Positions 1 to 8,649 of a DNA stretch of 50,302 bases are shown in pieces. The stretch is from assembly GCA_018645405.1 (NCBI GenBank), contig JABGOQ010000068.1, positions 1 through 50,302 of the forward strand, written 5' to 3'. Both the position numbers and the translations under genes were made by a program. The stretch comes from Anaerolineae bacterium. GTDB lineage: Bacteria; Chloroflexota; Anaerolineae; Anaerolineales; Villigracilaceae. The notes below the pieces were generated by a model that ran no database searches, was not told the DNA's origin, and worked only from the letters and a program-made list of their open reading frames with translations. The first letter of the stretch is position 1; every line of letters starts with the position of its first letter.

Positions 1-1515
1 CAAGTAATCACTAAAACAACGGATGAAGACCAGTTAATTGAACAGGTAACAAAACTATTTGGAGATAACCAATTCTCTGATAATTTTGGCATTTTGTTGG
101 TGGATGAAAAGGATGGAGTATTGCGGGTGCACCCATCCTGTACATTTAATGGAAATCTATCAGAAAAAGTGGTTTTCACCTCTTTCGAGGGGAGCGTCAT
201 ATGGCATGTTGCCAAGACAGGGAATTCGGAACGAGTTCCAGATGTAACAGCAATCCCAAATTGTATAATTTTTGACCTTGAAACGCGATCTAAACTGGTT
301 CTACCCCTTAATCTAGGAAAAACCACCATCGGGGTCATAAATGCTGAGAGCAAGATACCGAATGGTTTTTCCGATTCGGACGAACGCTTTTTAGTTATCC
401 TTGCCAGCCAAATCTCTATGACAATTGCACACTTACGGGCAGCAAAAAACGAGAATAGATATAAAGAGCAAACCTTTCTTCGAGACGCATTTATATTATT
501 GTCATCTACTTTAGATTATAAAGCGGTCCTCAAGGAACTTACAAGGCAACTCTGTTTAGCCGTTGATGCTACCAGCGCGTATATCAATGAAGTAGATGAA
601 AAGCAGGGAGTATATATTAGTATCGCAGAATACATCAGTCCCAAAGCCGGTGATGAAGAAAAGGTTTCTGATTTAGGGGAACCGTATCCGATGTCCTTGT
701 CCTCCGAAGCAGTGGGTGGAAATTCACCAATTGACGAATTTCAGTGGGTGGAAGAGCTTCGACAAGGCATCCCCGATGTTGATCATTTTGATGATCTGGA
801 CATTCCCAAAACACAATATGAAGAGATGGAGCACTATGGGGTCAAATCAATTTTGTACATCCCTCTGATAGCCAAGGGACAGTTGGTAGGGTTTTCTGAG
901 ATATGGGAAAGTCGGCATAAAAAAGAATTTTCTGACGCCGAAATCAACCTCTGTACTATATTGTCACAGCAGGCCGTGATAGCACTCGAGAATGCCCACA
1001 TGTTCGATCAAGTAAAGCATTATGCATCCCATGATGAATTAACGGGATTATACAATCGCCGCTGGCTTCTAGAACTCGCTCAAGCAGAATTCAATCGATG
1101 CATCAGATATGATCGATCAATATCCCTATTGATGCTGGATATCGACAATTTTAAAAATTTCAACGACACTTACGGACATGCGATCGGTGATGAGGTATTA
1201 CAAGCTGTTGCCAATTTTTGTAAGGAGAGCATGCGTGACTCAGATTTTTTGGGCCGCTATGGTGGAGAAGAATTTGTACTTGTTCTCACTGAAACCCTGC
1301 AAGAAGAGGCCAAAATTTTTGCAGAACGACTGAGGAAAAACATTGCCAAGACAATGATACCAACAGACAAGGGAGAACTTAGTGTAACCGTAAGTATTGG
1401 CTTGGCTGAGAACGATGGGATTACTCCCAATTTGGAAAAATTGATTGATCGCGCTGACCAGGCTATGTATGTCGCAAAAAAGAAGGGACGTAACCGGATT
1501 GTAGTCGGTGCCTAA
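1..1515 (+). CDS. GAF-GAF-GGDEF diguanylate cyclase, 5' end cut by the window
   Basis: The frame is open from base 1, so the gene begins outside the window; internal TTG/GTG codons near base 94 are not a convincing start because GAF-like sequence already precedes them. Of the 504 residues visible, about 1-140 are the end of a first GAF domain, about 160-335 a second GAF domain, and 345-504 a GGDEF domain. The signature is GGEEF at residues 421-425, so the active site looks intact and should make c-di-GMP from two GTP. An RDSD motif (412-415) lies exactly five residues upstream, the position of the inhibitory I-site, so product feedback is likely. The GAF ligand is unknown. Confidence 0.93.
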   Translation, partial: QVITKTTDEDQLIEQVTKLFGDNQFSDNFGILLVDEKDGVLRVHPSCTFNGNLSEKVVFTSFEGSVIWHVAKTGNSERVPDVTAIPNCIIFDLETRSKLVLPLNLGKTTIGVINAESKIPNGFSDSDERFLVILASQISMTIAHLRAAKNENRYKEQTFLRDAFILLSSTLDYKAVLKELTRQLCLAVDATSAYINEVDEKQGVYISIAEYISPKAGDEEKVSDLGEPYPMSLSSEAVGGNSPIDEFQWVEELRQGIPDVDHFDDLDIPKTQYEEMEHYGVKSILYIPLIAKGQLVGFSEIWESRHKKEFSDAEINLCTILSQQAVIALENAHMFDQVKHYASHDELTGLYNRRWLLELAQAEFNRCIRYDRSISLLMLDIDNFKNFNDTYGHAIGDEVLQAVANFCKESMRDSDFLGRYGGEEFVLVLTETLQEEAKIFAERLRKNIAKTMIPTDKGELSVTVSIGLAENDGITPNLEKLIDRADQAMYVAKKKGRNRIVVGA

Positions 1516-1591
1516 AAGGTGAAGCGCCTAACAACTGATCTAGCAAAGTATAGATTATTTCTTTGGAAAAGAAGGCGAAAACATATACCGC

Positions 1592-1597
1592 TATAAT
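1592..1597 (+). promoter_or_regulatory. Candidate -10 box for the DUF4332-like gene
   Basis: A perfect TATAAT lies 63 bases before the ATG at 1661 in the 145-base gap after the cyclase gene. I do not see a good -35 at 16-18 bases, so this is a weak call resting on the -10 hexamer and its position. Confidence 0.35.
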
Positions 1598-1660
1598 GAA
1601 CATAGTCCGCACCCACCAGCAAATAACGCAAGTCGTTGGGGTGCTATCAAAGGACAGAAA

Positions 1661-2329
1661 ATGGAAAAGCAATATCACATAAATTTAGAGAAATATACTT
1701 TGCAGAAATTCAAGAATAATCTTAAGTCGCGGGATATGATCCCGAGTCGCGTCAGCTTAAAAGACGAATTGGATGAACGCTTCAAGATATTGGAATCCAG
1801 TGGAATTAGAAATCTTAAGGAACTGATTGAGAAGTTAAAAACGAAGCCGAAAATTGAACTCTTTGCAAAGGAAACAGGCTTATCAATAGAATATCTAACA
1901 CTTCTCAAGCGAGAAGCAAAAAGCTACCTGCCAAATCCAATTCGATTGGATAAATTCTCTGGAATTCCAACGAAATATGTGCAGAGATTGGATGCTGAAG
2001 GTATCAAAAATTCTCGGCATTTATTCAACACGGCGCAAGATAAAAATCAAAGAGAGAGCTTGGCGCAAAAGACAGAAATCCCGATCGAAGTGATGGATGA
2101 GCTTCTATGTTTATCTGATTTAGTCAGGGTCTATGGCGTTGGCCCAATATTTGCGAGAATGATCTACGACGTTGGTGTAAAAACCGTCAAAGATTTTATA
2201 GAAAACACCGCCGAAGAATTTATAAAAATCTACGAAGAAAAAGAGCAAAAGAAAGCAGATTTTGGAGTCGGCGAGATTCAGTTTAGTCTCCAATTGGCGA
2301 AAGAGTTAGATATTGGTATTGAGATATAA
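1661..2329 (+). CDS. DUF4332-like helix-hairpin-helix protein
   Basis: A 222-residue soluble protein rich in Lys and Glu, without signal peptide or membrane segment. It contains at least two similar helical units, each with an alternation such as GIRNLKELIEKL or GIKNSRHLF followed by a helix-turn, and near residue 160 a clear helix-hairpin-helix motif (VYGVGPIFARMIYDVGVKTV). This pattern is that of DUF4332-like proteins, whose tandem HhH folds resemble DNA-binding or scaffold domains; the function is unknown. The ATG at 1661 follows AAAGGACAG, a weak Shine-Dalgarno. It stands alone, with a palindromic repeat just downstream. The family name is from pattern recognition, not a search. Confidence 0.75.
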   Translation: MEKQYHINLEKYTLQKFKNNLKSRDMIPSRVSLKDELDERFKILESSGIRNLKELIEKLKTKPKIELFAKETGLSIEYLTLLKREAKSYLPNPIRLDKFSGIPTKYVQRLDAEGIKNSRHLFNTAQDKNQRESLAQKTEIPIEVMDELLCLSDLVRVYGVGPIFARMIYDVGVKTVKDFIENTAEEFIKIYEEKEQKKADFGVGEIQFSLQLAKELDIGIEI

Positions 2330-2340
2330 GAAGTGGAATA

Positions 2341-2432
2341 CTTTTTAACACGAATGTTCGCGAATGGACGAATGACGCGAATAAAAAACGTTAAAAAAAT
2401 CGTGAAATTCGCACATTCGTTTTTAGCGTAGC
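2341..2432. repeat. Intergenic palindromic repeat, family A, copy 1
   Basis: This AT-rich block has imperfect inverted arms built from ACACGAATGTTCGCGAAT on the left and ATTCGCACATTCGTTTTTAG on the right. Related blocks with the words TTTTTAAC(A/G)CGAAT and ATTCGCGTT(A/T)A occur at 4651-4692 (partial), 14741-14826 and 16150-16240, always between genes. It may act as an RNA hairpin at transcript ends or be a small mobile palindrome. Confidence 0.6.
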
Positions 2433-2609
2433 AACATTCCCGTTGAGAAAGCTCATGCCGAAATAGGGAGGCTCTTCAGATGGGCTCAAAATCATCTCAA
2501 CTCTACGTATCAAGATTCATTTCCTTCATTAACACCCGCAAACCTAAAAATCCTCATGGTAAAATTACAGACTTATTTTACCTATCCCTCCCAAAATGGA
2601 GTTCCCCTT

Positions 2610-4577
2610 ATGAAAAAAACTGATTACCTTTTTAAGAACGCCATTGTCCTGACAATGGACAAAGACCTTAAACAATACGATCCCGGCGCAGTAGCTGTGA
2701 GTGGCGATAGTATCGTCGCAGTTGGTGCAGAGGACGAAATTCTTAACGCCTATGATGCAGCCGAAGTAATTGATTGCGGCGGCAAAGTGCTAATGCCCGG
2801 TTTGGTGAACGCGCACACCCACGTCCCGATGACGCTGCTGCGCGGTCTCGCCGACGACCTTCGGCTGGATGTTTGGCTAATGGGCTATATGATGCCCGTT
2901 GAGCGTGAGTTCGTCACCCCCGAGTTTGTTCGTTTGGGCACAAAGTTGGCTTGCGCCGAGCTAATTCGCAGTGGTGTAACAGCCTTTGCCGACATGTATT
3001 ATTTTGAAGACGATGTTGCCGAAGCCACCGCCGAAGCAGGGCTACGCGCACTCTGTGGGCAATCGGTCATGAAATTCCCCGCCCCAGATGCCCCATCTTA
3101 TGAAGACGCTCTCGTCTACGCACGCAACTTCATCGAACGCTGGAAAGACCACCCCTTGATCGTCCCGGCAGTAGCTCCCCACGCCCCATATACCTGCACG
3201 CCAGAAATCCTGAAAGCCTGCGCCGAATTAGCAAATGAATTTGATGTCCCCCTCCATATCCATCTCGCAGAAACATCCTTTGAAGTCGAAAATATGCGCG
3301 AAGCTGAGGGCATTCCTGTCATCCCTTATGTCAAAAAGCATCACCTCTTCGAGGCCAAAGTCCTCGCCGCCCATTGTGTTCATATTGACGTAGGAGAAAT
3401 TCGCACACTCTCAAACCTTGGTGCTGGCGTGGCACATAATCCCTCATCCAACATGAAGTTAGCTTCGGGCGTTGCGCCTGTCCAGAAAATGATCGATGAA
3501 AATGTCCCTGTCGGGATCGGGACAGATGGCCCCGCCTCGAATAACGATCTCGATATGTTCGAAGAGATCCGCTTAGCCGCATTTATCGCGAAGGGATTTA
3601 GTGGGGACCCCACCTCTATCCCGGCTGCTACCGCGCTGACAATGGGAACCCGCCTGGGAGCGGAAGCGATGCACATCGGCAATTTGACTGGCTCATTGCA
3701 AGTGGGCAAACGTGCCGACCTGATCTTGATCGACATCTCCAAATCCCATAATGCCCCCCATTTCCGCCGCGACCCAAATAATATCTACGTTCAACTTGTT
3801 TACGCCGCAAAATCAACCGACGTGACCGACGTAATGGTCAACGGTGCCTTCGTAATGCGTGAGAAAAATCTGCTTACGCTAGATGAAGCGGATCTGATGG
3901 AAAAAGCACAAGTCTACGCTGAAAAGATCGATGCCTTCCTGCTCGAACGGGAACAATCGCTCTTCTCGAAACTGGTCGCTTTAGGCGGCTCGTCGGAGGA
4001 AGAATCCTTCGAGGTGCAGACCAAGGTCAAGGTGACCGAGCAATTTGACGTCGAAGCTGCGCTCGCGGCTTCTAATCTAGAAATCATCCGCTCACGTCGT
4101 TATCGTGAATATGATCTCTACTTCTCCTTTGATGATCCATCACAAGGACGCTTGCGCTATCGCGAGGATGAATTCATCGACGACGAAGGCAACGTGGAAC
4201 ACGTCCGCGCTCGCCTGACGCTAATTGGGCAAGCAAGAAAAGAAGAATTTAAAGACGATGTCCTTCTCTCACGGAGCCGCTATCTTGCACCGGCCACAAA
4301 TTCACGTCGTTTCTACCGCGAATATTTCAAACCGAAAACGGAGCAAACCATCCAGAAAGAACGGATGCGCTGGTTGGTTGAGTTTGAAGGCACAGAATTT
4401 TTCATCAACTTCGACCTCTTCAATAAACCTGATCTTGGCAGATTTCTTGAGATCAAGACACGCACTTGGAGCCGAAAAGATGCCAAACGCAAAGCAAAAA
4501 TGACTTCAGAATTACTCGCACTACTGAACGTGGAAGAAAAAGCGATAATAACCGACGACTATATTGAGCTTGTCTAA
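2610..4577 (+). CDS. MTA/SAH-type deaminase (MtaD-like amidohydrolase) fused to a CYTH domain
   Basis: The 655-residue protein has two parts. Residues 1 to about 455 are an amidohydrolase with the full MtaD/SsnA signature: NAHTHVPMT (metal His 69 and 71), HIHLAET (His 216 and 218), AAHCVHI, NPSSNMKLASG and GTDGPASNNDLDMFEE. That family deaminates 5'-methylthioadenosine or S-adenosylhomocysteine to the inosyl form. From about residue 466 follows a CYTH (triphosphate tunnel) domain: EVQTK at 468-472 matches ExExK with the middle Glu changed to Gln, then RLRYRE, an ERMRW segment and DLGRFLEIK. The start at ATG 2610 has GGAG eight bases upstream; an ATG at 2556 in the same frame lacks one. The CYTH substrate is unknown. 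Confidence 0.88.
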   Translation: MKKTDYLFKNAIVLTMDKDLKQYDPGAVAVSGDSIVAVGAEDEILNAYDAAEVIDCGGKVLMPGLVNAHTHVPMTLLRGLADDLRLDVWLMGYMMPVEREFVTPEFVRLGTKLACAELIRSGVTAFADMYYFEDDVAEATAEAGLRALCGQSVMKFPAPDAPSYEDALVYARNFIERWKDHPLIVPAVAPHAPYTCTPEILKACAELANEFDVPLHIHLAETSFEVENMREAEGIPVIPYVKKHHLFEAKVLAAHCVHIDVGEIRTLSNLGAGVAHNPSSNMKLASGVAPVQKMIDENVPVGIGTDGPASNNDLDMFEEIRLAAFIAKGFSGDPTSIPAATALTMGTRLGAEAMHIGNLTGSLQVGKRADLILIDISKSHNAPHFRRDPNNIYVQLVYAAKSTDVTDVMVNGAFVMREKNLLTLDEADLMEKAQVYAEKIDAFLLEREQSLFSKLVALGGSSEEESFEVQTKVKVTEQFDVEAALAASNLEIIRSRRYREYDLYFSFDDPSQGRLRYREDEFIDDEGNVEHVRARLTLIGQARKEEFKDDVLLSRSRYLAPATNSRRFYREYFKPKTEQTIQKERMRWLVEFEGTEFFINFDLFNKPDLGRFLEIKTRTWSRKDAKRKAKMTSELLALLNVEEKAIITDDYIELV

Positions 4578-4650
4578 ACAAAAACCAGACTTGATAGTTG
4601 TGATTTAACCTTTGTAGAAAAATGTGTAACACAAAAAGGTCAAAACACGA

Positions 4651-4692
4651 GTTTTTAAGTTTTTTCGCGATATTCACGTAATTCGCGTTAAA
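4651..4692. repeat. Palindromic repeat family A, partial copy 2
   Basis: Only the right-hand part of the family A sequence is clear here (TTTTTTCGCGATATTCACG then ATTCGCGTTAAA), very like the right arm of the copy at 14741-14826. The preceding bases 4608-4641 hold a separate weak inverted repeat, ACCTTT/AAAGGT. It lies in the gap between the deaminase-CYTH gene and a membrane protein gene. Confidence 0.45.
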
Positions 4693-4802
4693 GATTTCTG
4701 TGACTATTCATTTCCAAAATAATTCTCACGATTAACTACCGTGCCGCCAACGAAAAAACAAGCTCAAACTAAAACCATAATTATCAAATCAGAGAGAAAA
4801 CT

Positions 4803-6017
4803 ATGAAGACATTAGCAAAATTCATCGCGGTACTTTCCGCAATTCTATTTGTCATATCACTGGTTGCCGCGCTCTTTTTATACAGCCTTGAAAAAAACGC
4901 CTTCGACGCAGAGACTTATAAAGAAGCCCTCCAAGATGAGGGTGTCTATGAGCGTTTACCAGCCGTGATCGGAGATCAACTTGTCTCTACCATGGGCATT
5001 GATCGCTGTGCTGAAAACCCAGTTACCTGTGATCTTGAAAACCGCAGCCCAACACTGGATATCTGTCTCGAGAAAGCACTCGGTAGCGAAGCGTATCAGG
5101 CACTATCAAATAATGAACGCTCTCCTTCTGATGCAGAAAAAGTACGATATATACCCTGCTTCAACGAATACGGTTATCCTGCAATAGAAAAAAACGATAA
5201 CCCAATTACACCTCTGATCGGAAACCTAACAGCCAAAGATTGGGAATTGTTGATCATCGCACTCATCCCGCCAGATGATCTTGAAAATATGAGTGAAGAG
5301 ACTATAGATCAACTATTTGCTTTTCTCAATGGCAGTACTGATTCTGCATCAATATCTTTTCGTAGCCTAAAAAATCGTCTCGTGAGCGAAGCAGGCACAG
5401 ACGCAGTAATGAGACTCATCGAAGCACAACCTTCTTGTACCGCATCCGATCTTCTAAAATTAGCCAATCTCTCAGCAGAAAGCGCAATGGTATTCTGCAA
5501 TCCACCAGAAATAACCAAACCTTTACTAAGACCCTTCATCGAAATTAAACTAAAAATTGCCTCGGCGACAATTCCTGAAGAAAAAGTTTTTCTCCAAAAA
5601 ACAAATATGGGCAATGATTTTATTGATGCACAATCCACACGTCTGCTAATGCGCTTAAGCCCTCTCCTCCCGATCATATTGCTTTTGCTCATCACCATGC
5701 TTGTCGTCCGCTCCCTCTATTCATGGCTACGCTGGTGGGGCATTCCCCTACTCACAACTGGCATTATCTCTTTGATTCTCAGCTTAATGACAGCCCCCAT
5801 CCTACAGGTATTTTTTAGCATGCCCTTTATCGGAGGCATGTCAATGGATGTTTCCGGGAGCGTAACTGAACTGATATACGACCTTCTCCAAACAATCACC
5901 CACCGTCTTGTTGAAAATATTGCCATCTACGCACTCATCCTCATAGTTCTGGGATTAGTGATGACAATTGGTTCAATATTTGCAAAAAGGATGGAAGAAT
6001 CGATCGAGGTAATTTGA
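4803..6017 (+). CDS. Membrane protein with large extracytoplasmic domain, unknown function
   Basis: I do not recognise this 404-residue protein. It has a hydrophobic segment at about residues 5-30, a polar region of some 250 residues carrying several cysteines (around residues 64, 70, 82 and 105, then 216 and 232), and three hydrophobic segments near 285-305, 315-340 and 370-395. That suggests an N-terminal anchor, an outside domain possibly held by disulfides, and a C-terminal membrane bundle. AGAGAG precedes the ATG. The stop overlaps the next start as TGATG, so it is probably cotranscribed with the nitroreductase gene. Confidence 0.8.
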   Translation: MKTLAKFIAVLSAILFVISLVAALFLYSLEKNAFDAETYKEALQDEGVYERLPAVIGDQLVSTMGIDRCAENPVTCDLENRSPTLDICLEKALGSEAYQALSNNERSPSDAEKVRYIPCFNEYGYPAIEKNDNPITPLIGNLTAKDWELLIIALIPPDDLENMSEETIDQLFAFLNGSTDSASISFRSLKNRLVSEAGTDAVMRLIEAQPSCTASDLLKLANLSAESAMVFCNPPEITKPLLRPFIEIKLKIASATIPEEKVFLQKTNMGNDFIDAQSTRLLMRLSPLLPIILLLLITMLVVRSLYSWLRWWGIPLLTTGIISLILSLMTAPILQVFFSMPFIGGMSMDVSGSVTELIYDLLQTITHRLVENIAIYALILIVLGLVMTIGSIFAKRMEESIEVI

Positions 6018-6781
6018 TGGATAATCCAACCCTAAACTTGATCCACGCACACGGATCTGTTCGACGGTACAAACCCGACCCTGTGCCTGCTTCCGCTATA
6101 GAAAGAATCGTTGCCGCCGCACAACGCGCATCCACATCGTCTAATATGCAAATATATAGCGTAATCGCTGTCACTGATGCAGACAAGCGCAATCAACTTG
6201 CCGAGCTATGTGGTGGGCAAAGCCAAATCCGTGAAGCCCCCGTTTTCTTGGCATGGTGCGCCGACCGCGCCCGTCTCGACCAAGTCTGTGCCCTGCGCGG
6301 CTATATGCAAAGCTCAGAAACCCTCGAAAACTTCCTTGTCGCCGCAGTAGACGCAGCCATCGCAGCCCAAACTGCCGCGCTCGCCGCCGAATCAGTGGGA
6401 TTAGGCATCTGCTATATCGGCGCAATTCGGAATAATTCTACTGAAGTAATCAAACTACTTGAACTGCCAAAAAGCGTTTTCCCCATCACAGGCATGACAG
6501 TTGGCGTACCTGTACAAGCGCCACGCATCCGTCCGCGTTTGCCGCAAGAAGCCATTCTACACTGGGAGAGTTATAACCCCGACCAGGATGCTGCCTTACT
6601 TTCCTACGACCAAACCATGATAGAGACAGGAATCTACAAAGACCGCCAAGTCCCCATTCCCGGCAAAGAAGGCCAAACAGAATCCTACGGCTGGATGGAG
6701 CACACCGCCCGACGCGTATCTCAAAAAGTAAGGCCAGAAATGCGAGCAATCATCGAAAAACAGGGGTATGGGTTGAAATAA
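6017..6781 (+). CDS. NfsA/FRP-type NAD(P)H-dependent nitroreductase
   Basis: A 254-residue flavoprotein of the nitroreductase superfamily, expected to bind FMN and reduce nitroaromatics, quinones or flavins with NAD(P)H. The FMN phosphate-binding Arg/Ser motif is at the N-terminus (HGSVRRYKPDPVP), followed by AAQRASTSSNMQIYSV, which is the typical second FMN-binding stretch. AAESVGLGICYIGAIRNN and a C-terminal YGWMEHTARRV segment match the NfsA/FRP branch. The start is the ATG overlapping the upstream stop, with GAGGT ten bases before; a TTG one codon earlier is possible. The physiological substrate cannot be told from sequence. Confidence 0.88.
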   Translation: MDNPTLNLIHAHGSVRRYKPDPVPASAIERIVAAAQRASTSSNMQIYSVIAVTDADKRNQLAELCGGQSQIREAPVFLAWCADRARLDQVCALRGYMQSSETLENFLVAAVDAAIAAQTAALAAESVGLGICYIGAIRNNSTEVIKLLELPKSVFPITGMTVGVPVQAPRIRPRLPQEAILHWESYNPDQDAALLSYDQTMIETGIYKDRQVPIPGKEGQTESYGWMEHTARRVSQKVRPEMRAIIEKQGYGLK

Positions 6782-6915
6782 AAGATGGCCCAAAACAACC
6801 AATAGCCACGACCTTCGAAAATCGTGCGTTTTCGTTAGGAAAAACTCTCACTCAACAAACTCTGAAACAACCCCTCGACTTGACGCTCTGCCTCCCGCGC
6901 CGGTTTTGACAAATT

Positions 6916-7250
6916 ACCTCAGACTGGTCTATAAGCCGCATCTTGTTCAGGGATTTTCATCCCCTTGGCGATTATCTATCTATGCAGTCTACCTGAGACT
7001 TAGGGAGCGGGCAGCTCATCGTCTCTGCTTGACCTTGCTTCTGGTGGGGGTTATCTAGCCATGCACATTGCTGCACATGCTGGTGGTCTCTTACACCGCC
7101 TTTTCACCCTTACTCTCGCGAGAGAGTGGTTATTTTCTGTGACCCGATCCGATAGATCTCTCCATCCCGTGCTTTCCACGGCACCATGCCCTACGAAGTG
7201 CGGACTTTCCTCGACGCTTTCACGCCGCAACCGCCCGACCAGCCCGAGGT
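6916..7250 (-). ncRNA. rnpB: RNase P RNA
   Basis: Read on the minus strand, this stretch carries the conserved RNase P signatures: GAGGAAAGTCCG near the 5' end, AGGGTGAAAAGG...GTAAGAG in the middle, CAAGGTCAAG, and CGGCTTATAGACC close to the 3' end. The ends are set by helix P1: ACCTCGGGCTGGTC at 7250-7237 pairs with GACCAGTCTGAGGT at 6929-6916, allowing two G-U pairs. The length, about 335 bases, is usual for the bacterial ribozyme that matures tRNA 5' ends. No protein-coding gene overlaps it. A strong promoter stands directly upstream (7257-7285). I see no convincing terminator beyond 6916. Confidence 0.95.
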
Positions 7251-7256
7251 GATGTG

Positions 7257-7285
7257 ATGATACTCTTTCGACGAAGAAGCGTCAA
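7257..7285 (-). promoter_or_regulatory. Promoter of the RNase P RNA gene
   Basis: On the minus strand TTGACG (7285-7280) and TATCAT (7262-7257) are separated by exactly 17 bases, a near-consensus housekeeping promoter. Transcription would start at about 7250, which coincides with the first base of helix P1 of the RNA. Confidence 0.8.
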
Positions 7286-7467
7286 CTCTGCGCGCTATTT
7301 TAACGAGTTTTGCTTATCGTCTGGATATCGTTATTAAAGGATAACAAGTCAAAATCAGGTGCGATTCATCTTAATCCAATTAAAATCTTCAAAAAGTCCA
7401 TACTCGCATAAGTTTTTATACGGTAAAATAGAGGGGTCTCAAAAGTTTATCTATCAGGAGTTTTATT

Positions 7468-8601
7468 GTGAGTCAATGGCCCGGAAAATATGTGATTGGT
7501 TTAACTGGAAATATTGCCACAGGAAAAAGCGTGGTTCGCAAAATGCTTGAACACTTAGGCGCCTACAGCATTGACGCCGACGCACTTGCCCACCGCACCA
7601 TGGCAAAAGGTGCACCAGCATACCAGCCCATTGTGGATATTTTTGGCAACTGGATTCTGGGAGAAAACCAGGAAATTGACCGCACCAAACTGGGGCAAGT
7701 TGTCTTCAGCGCGCCAGAGGCAATGCAGAAACTTGAAGAAATCACCCATCCTTTTGTGAGACAAGCCATAGATTTGTTGACCAAACGCTCCAAGCATAAA
7801 GTGGTCGTCATCGAAGCGATCAAGCTCCTCGAGGGCGAGCTCGCATCTTATTGCGATAGTGTCTGGGTTGCAGATGCTCCAGAATCTTTGCAACTTTCTC
7901 GGATAATGAAAAAACGAGGATTAAGTGATGCGGATGCACGCCAACGCATTCAGGCTCAAAACCCACAAAAAGACAAAATAGACGCAGCCGATATTGTGAT
8001 AGACAACTCTGACTCTTTTGAGGAGCTTTGGAAACAGGTCGTTGCTGGTTGGGAGAAAATTGAACTTAGCAGTGTGAAAGACGCCGCTTCAGAAATTGTA
8101 GAAGAAGCAAAAAGCGGTGATTTTGCTGTCAAGCGCGGTCTCCCGAGAGACTCCGAAGCGATTGCTGCGTTGATGACTCGACTTGGCAAGATTGAGATGA
8201 ACTCAAGCGATGTAATGGCAGCTTTTGGAGAAAAAGCCTTCTTCATCCTTAAGTTGGATGAGAAGCTGGTCGGGCTTGCCGGTTGGCAGGTTGAAAACCT
8301 CGTCACCCGCGTTTCTGACCTCTATATTAACGATGGTATTTCAGCAGACGATGGATTAAAAGCCCTCCTTGAAGAAATTGAAAAAGCATCAAATTCTTTG
8401 CAGAGCGAGGCCGCACTCCTTTTCCTTAATTCAGAACTTGCAACGCACGAAAAGACCTGGAAAAACCTCGGCTATGAAAAACGTACATCCCAATCTCTGG
8501 GCGTGCAAGCTTGGGAAGATGCAGCAAATGAAAGGCTCAATGCCGATAGAACGCTCTTTTTCAAACAACTTCGTATGGACCGGGTACTCCGCCCGATTTA
8601 G
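7468..8601 (+). CDS. coaE: Dephospho-CoA kinase with C-terminal GNAT-like domain
   Basis: CoaE phosphorylates dephospho-CoA with ATP, the last step of coenzyme A synthesis. The P-loop is GLTGNIATGKS at residues 11-21, and the DADALAHR, HP and VIEAIKLLE segments fit the kinase, which ends near residue 205, a normal CoaE length. A further 170 residues follow; VKRGLPRDSEAIAALMTRLG, then AFFILKLDEKLVGLAGWQ, look like an acetyltransferase (GNAT) fold with the usual beta-beta core, though the acetyl-CoA loop is not well kept. GTG is the start, with AGGAG seven bases upstream. The fused domain may use or sense the CoA product; that is inference. Confidence 0.92.
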   Translation: MSQWPGKYVIGLTGNIATGKSVVRKMLEHLGAYSIDADALAHRTMAKGAPAYQPIVDIFGNWILGENQEIDRTKLGQVVFSAPEAMQKLEEITHPFVRQAIDLLTKRSKHKVVVIEAIKLLEGELASYCDSVWVADAPESLQLSRIMKKRGLSDADARQRIQAQNPQKDKIDAADIVIDNSDSFEELWKQVVAGWEKIELSSVKDAASEIVEEAKSGDFAVKRGLPRDSEAIAALMTRLGKIEMNSSDVMAAFGEKAFFILKLDEKLVGLAGWQVENLVTRVSDLYINDGISADDGLKALLEEIEKASNSLQSEAALLFLNSELATHEKTWKNLGYEKRTSQSLGVQAWEDAANERLNADRTLFFKQLRMDRVLRPI

Positions 8602-8649
8602 TTATTCAATGGGCTGGCTTTCCAACCCACTTTTATCTCATTTAATCCT

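Noticed and set aside
7061-7252. An open frame of 63 codons on the plus strand inside the 6.9-7.3 kb region
   Set aside because: It lies wholly on the opposite strand of the RNase P RNA, whose conserved motifs and P1 helix explain the sequence.
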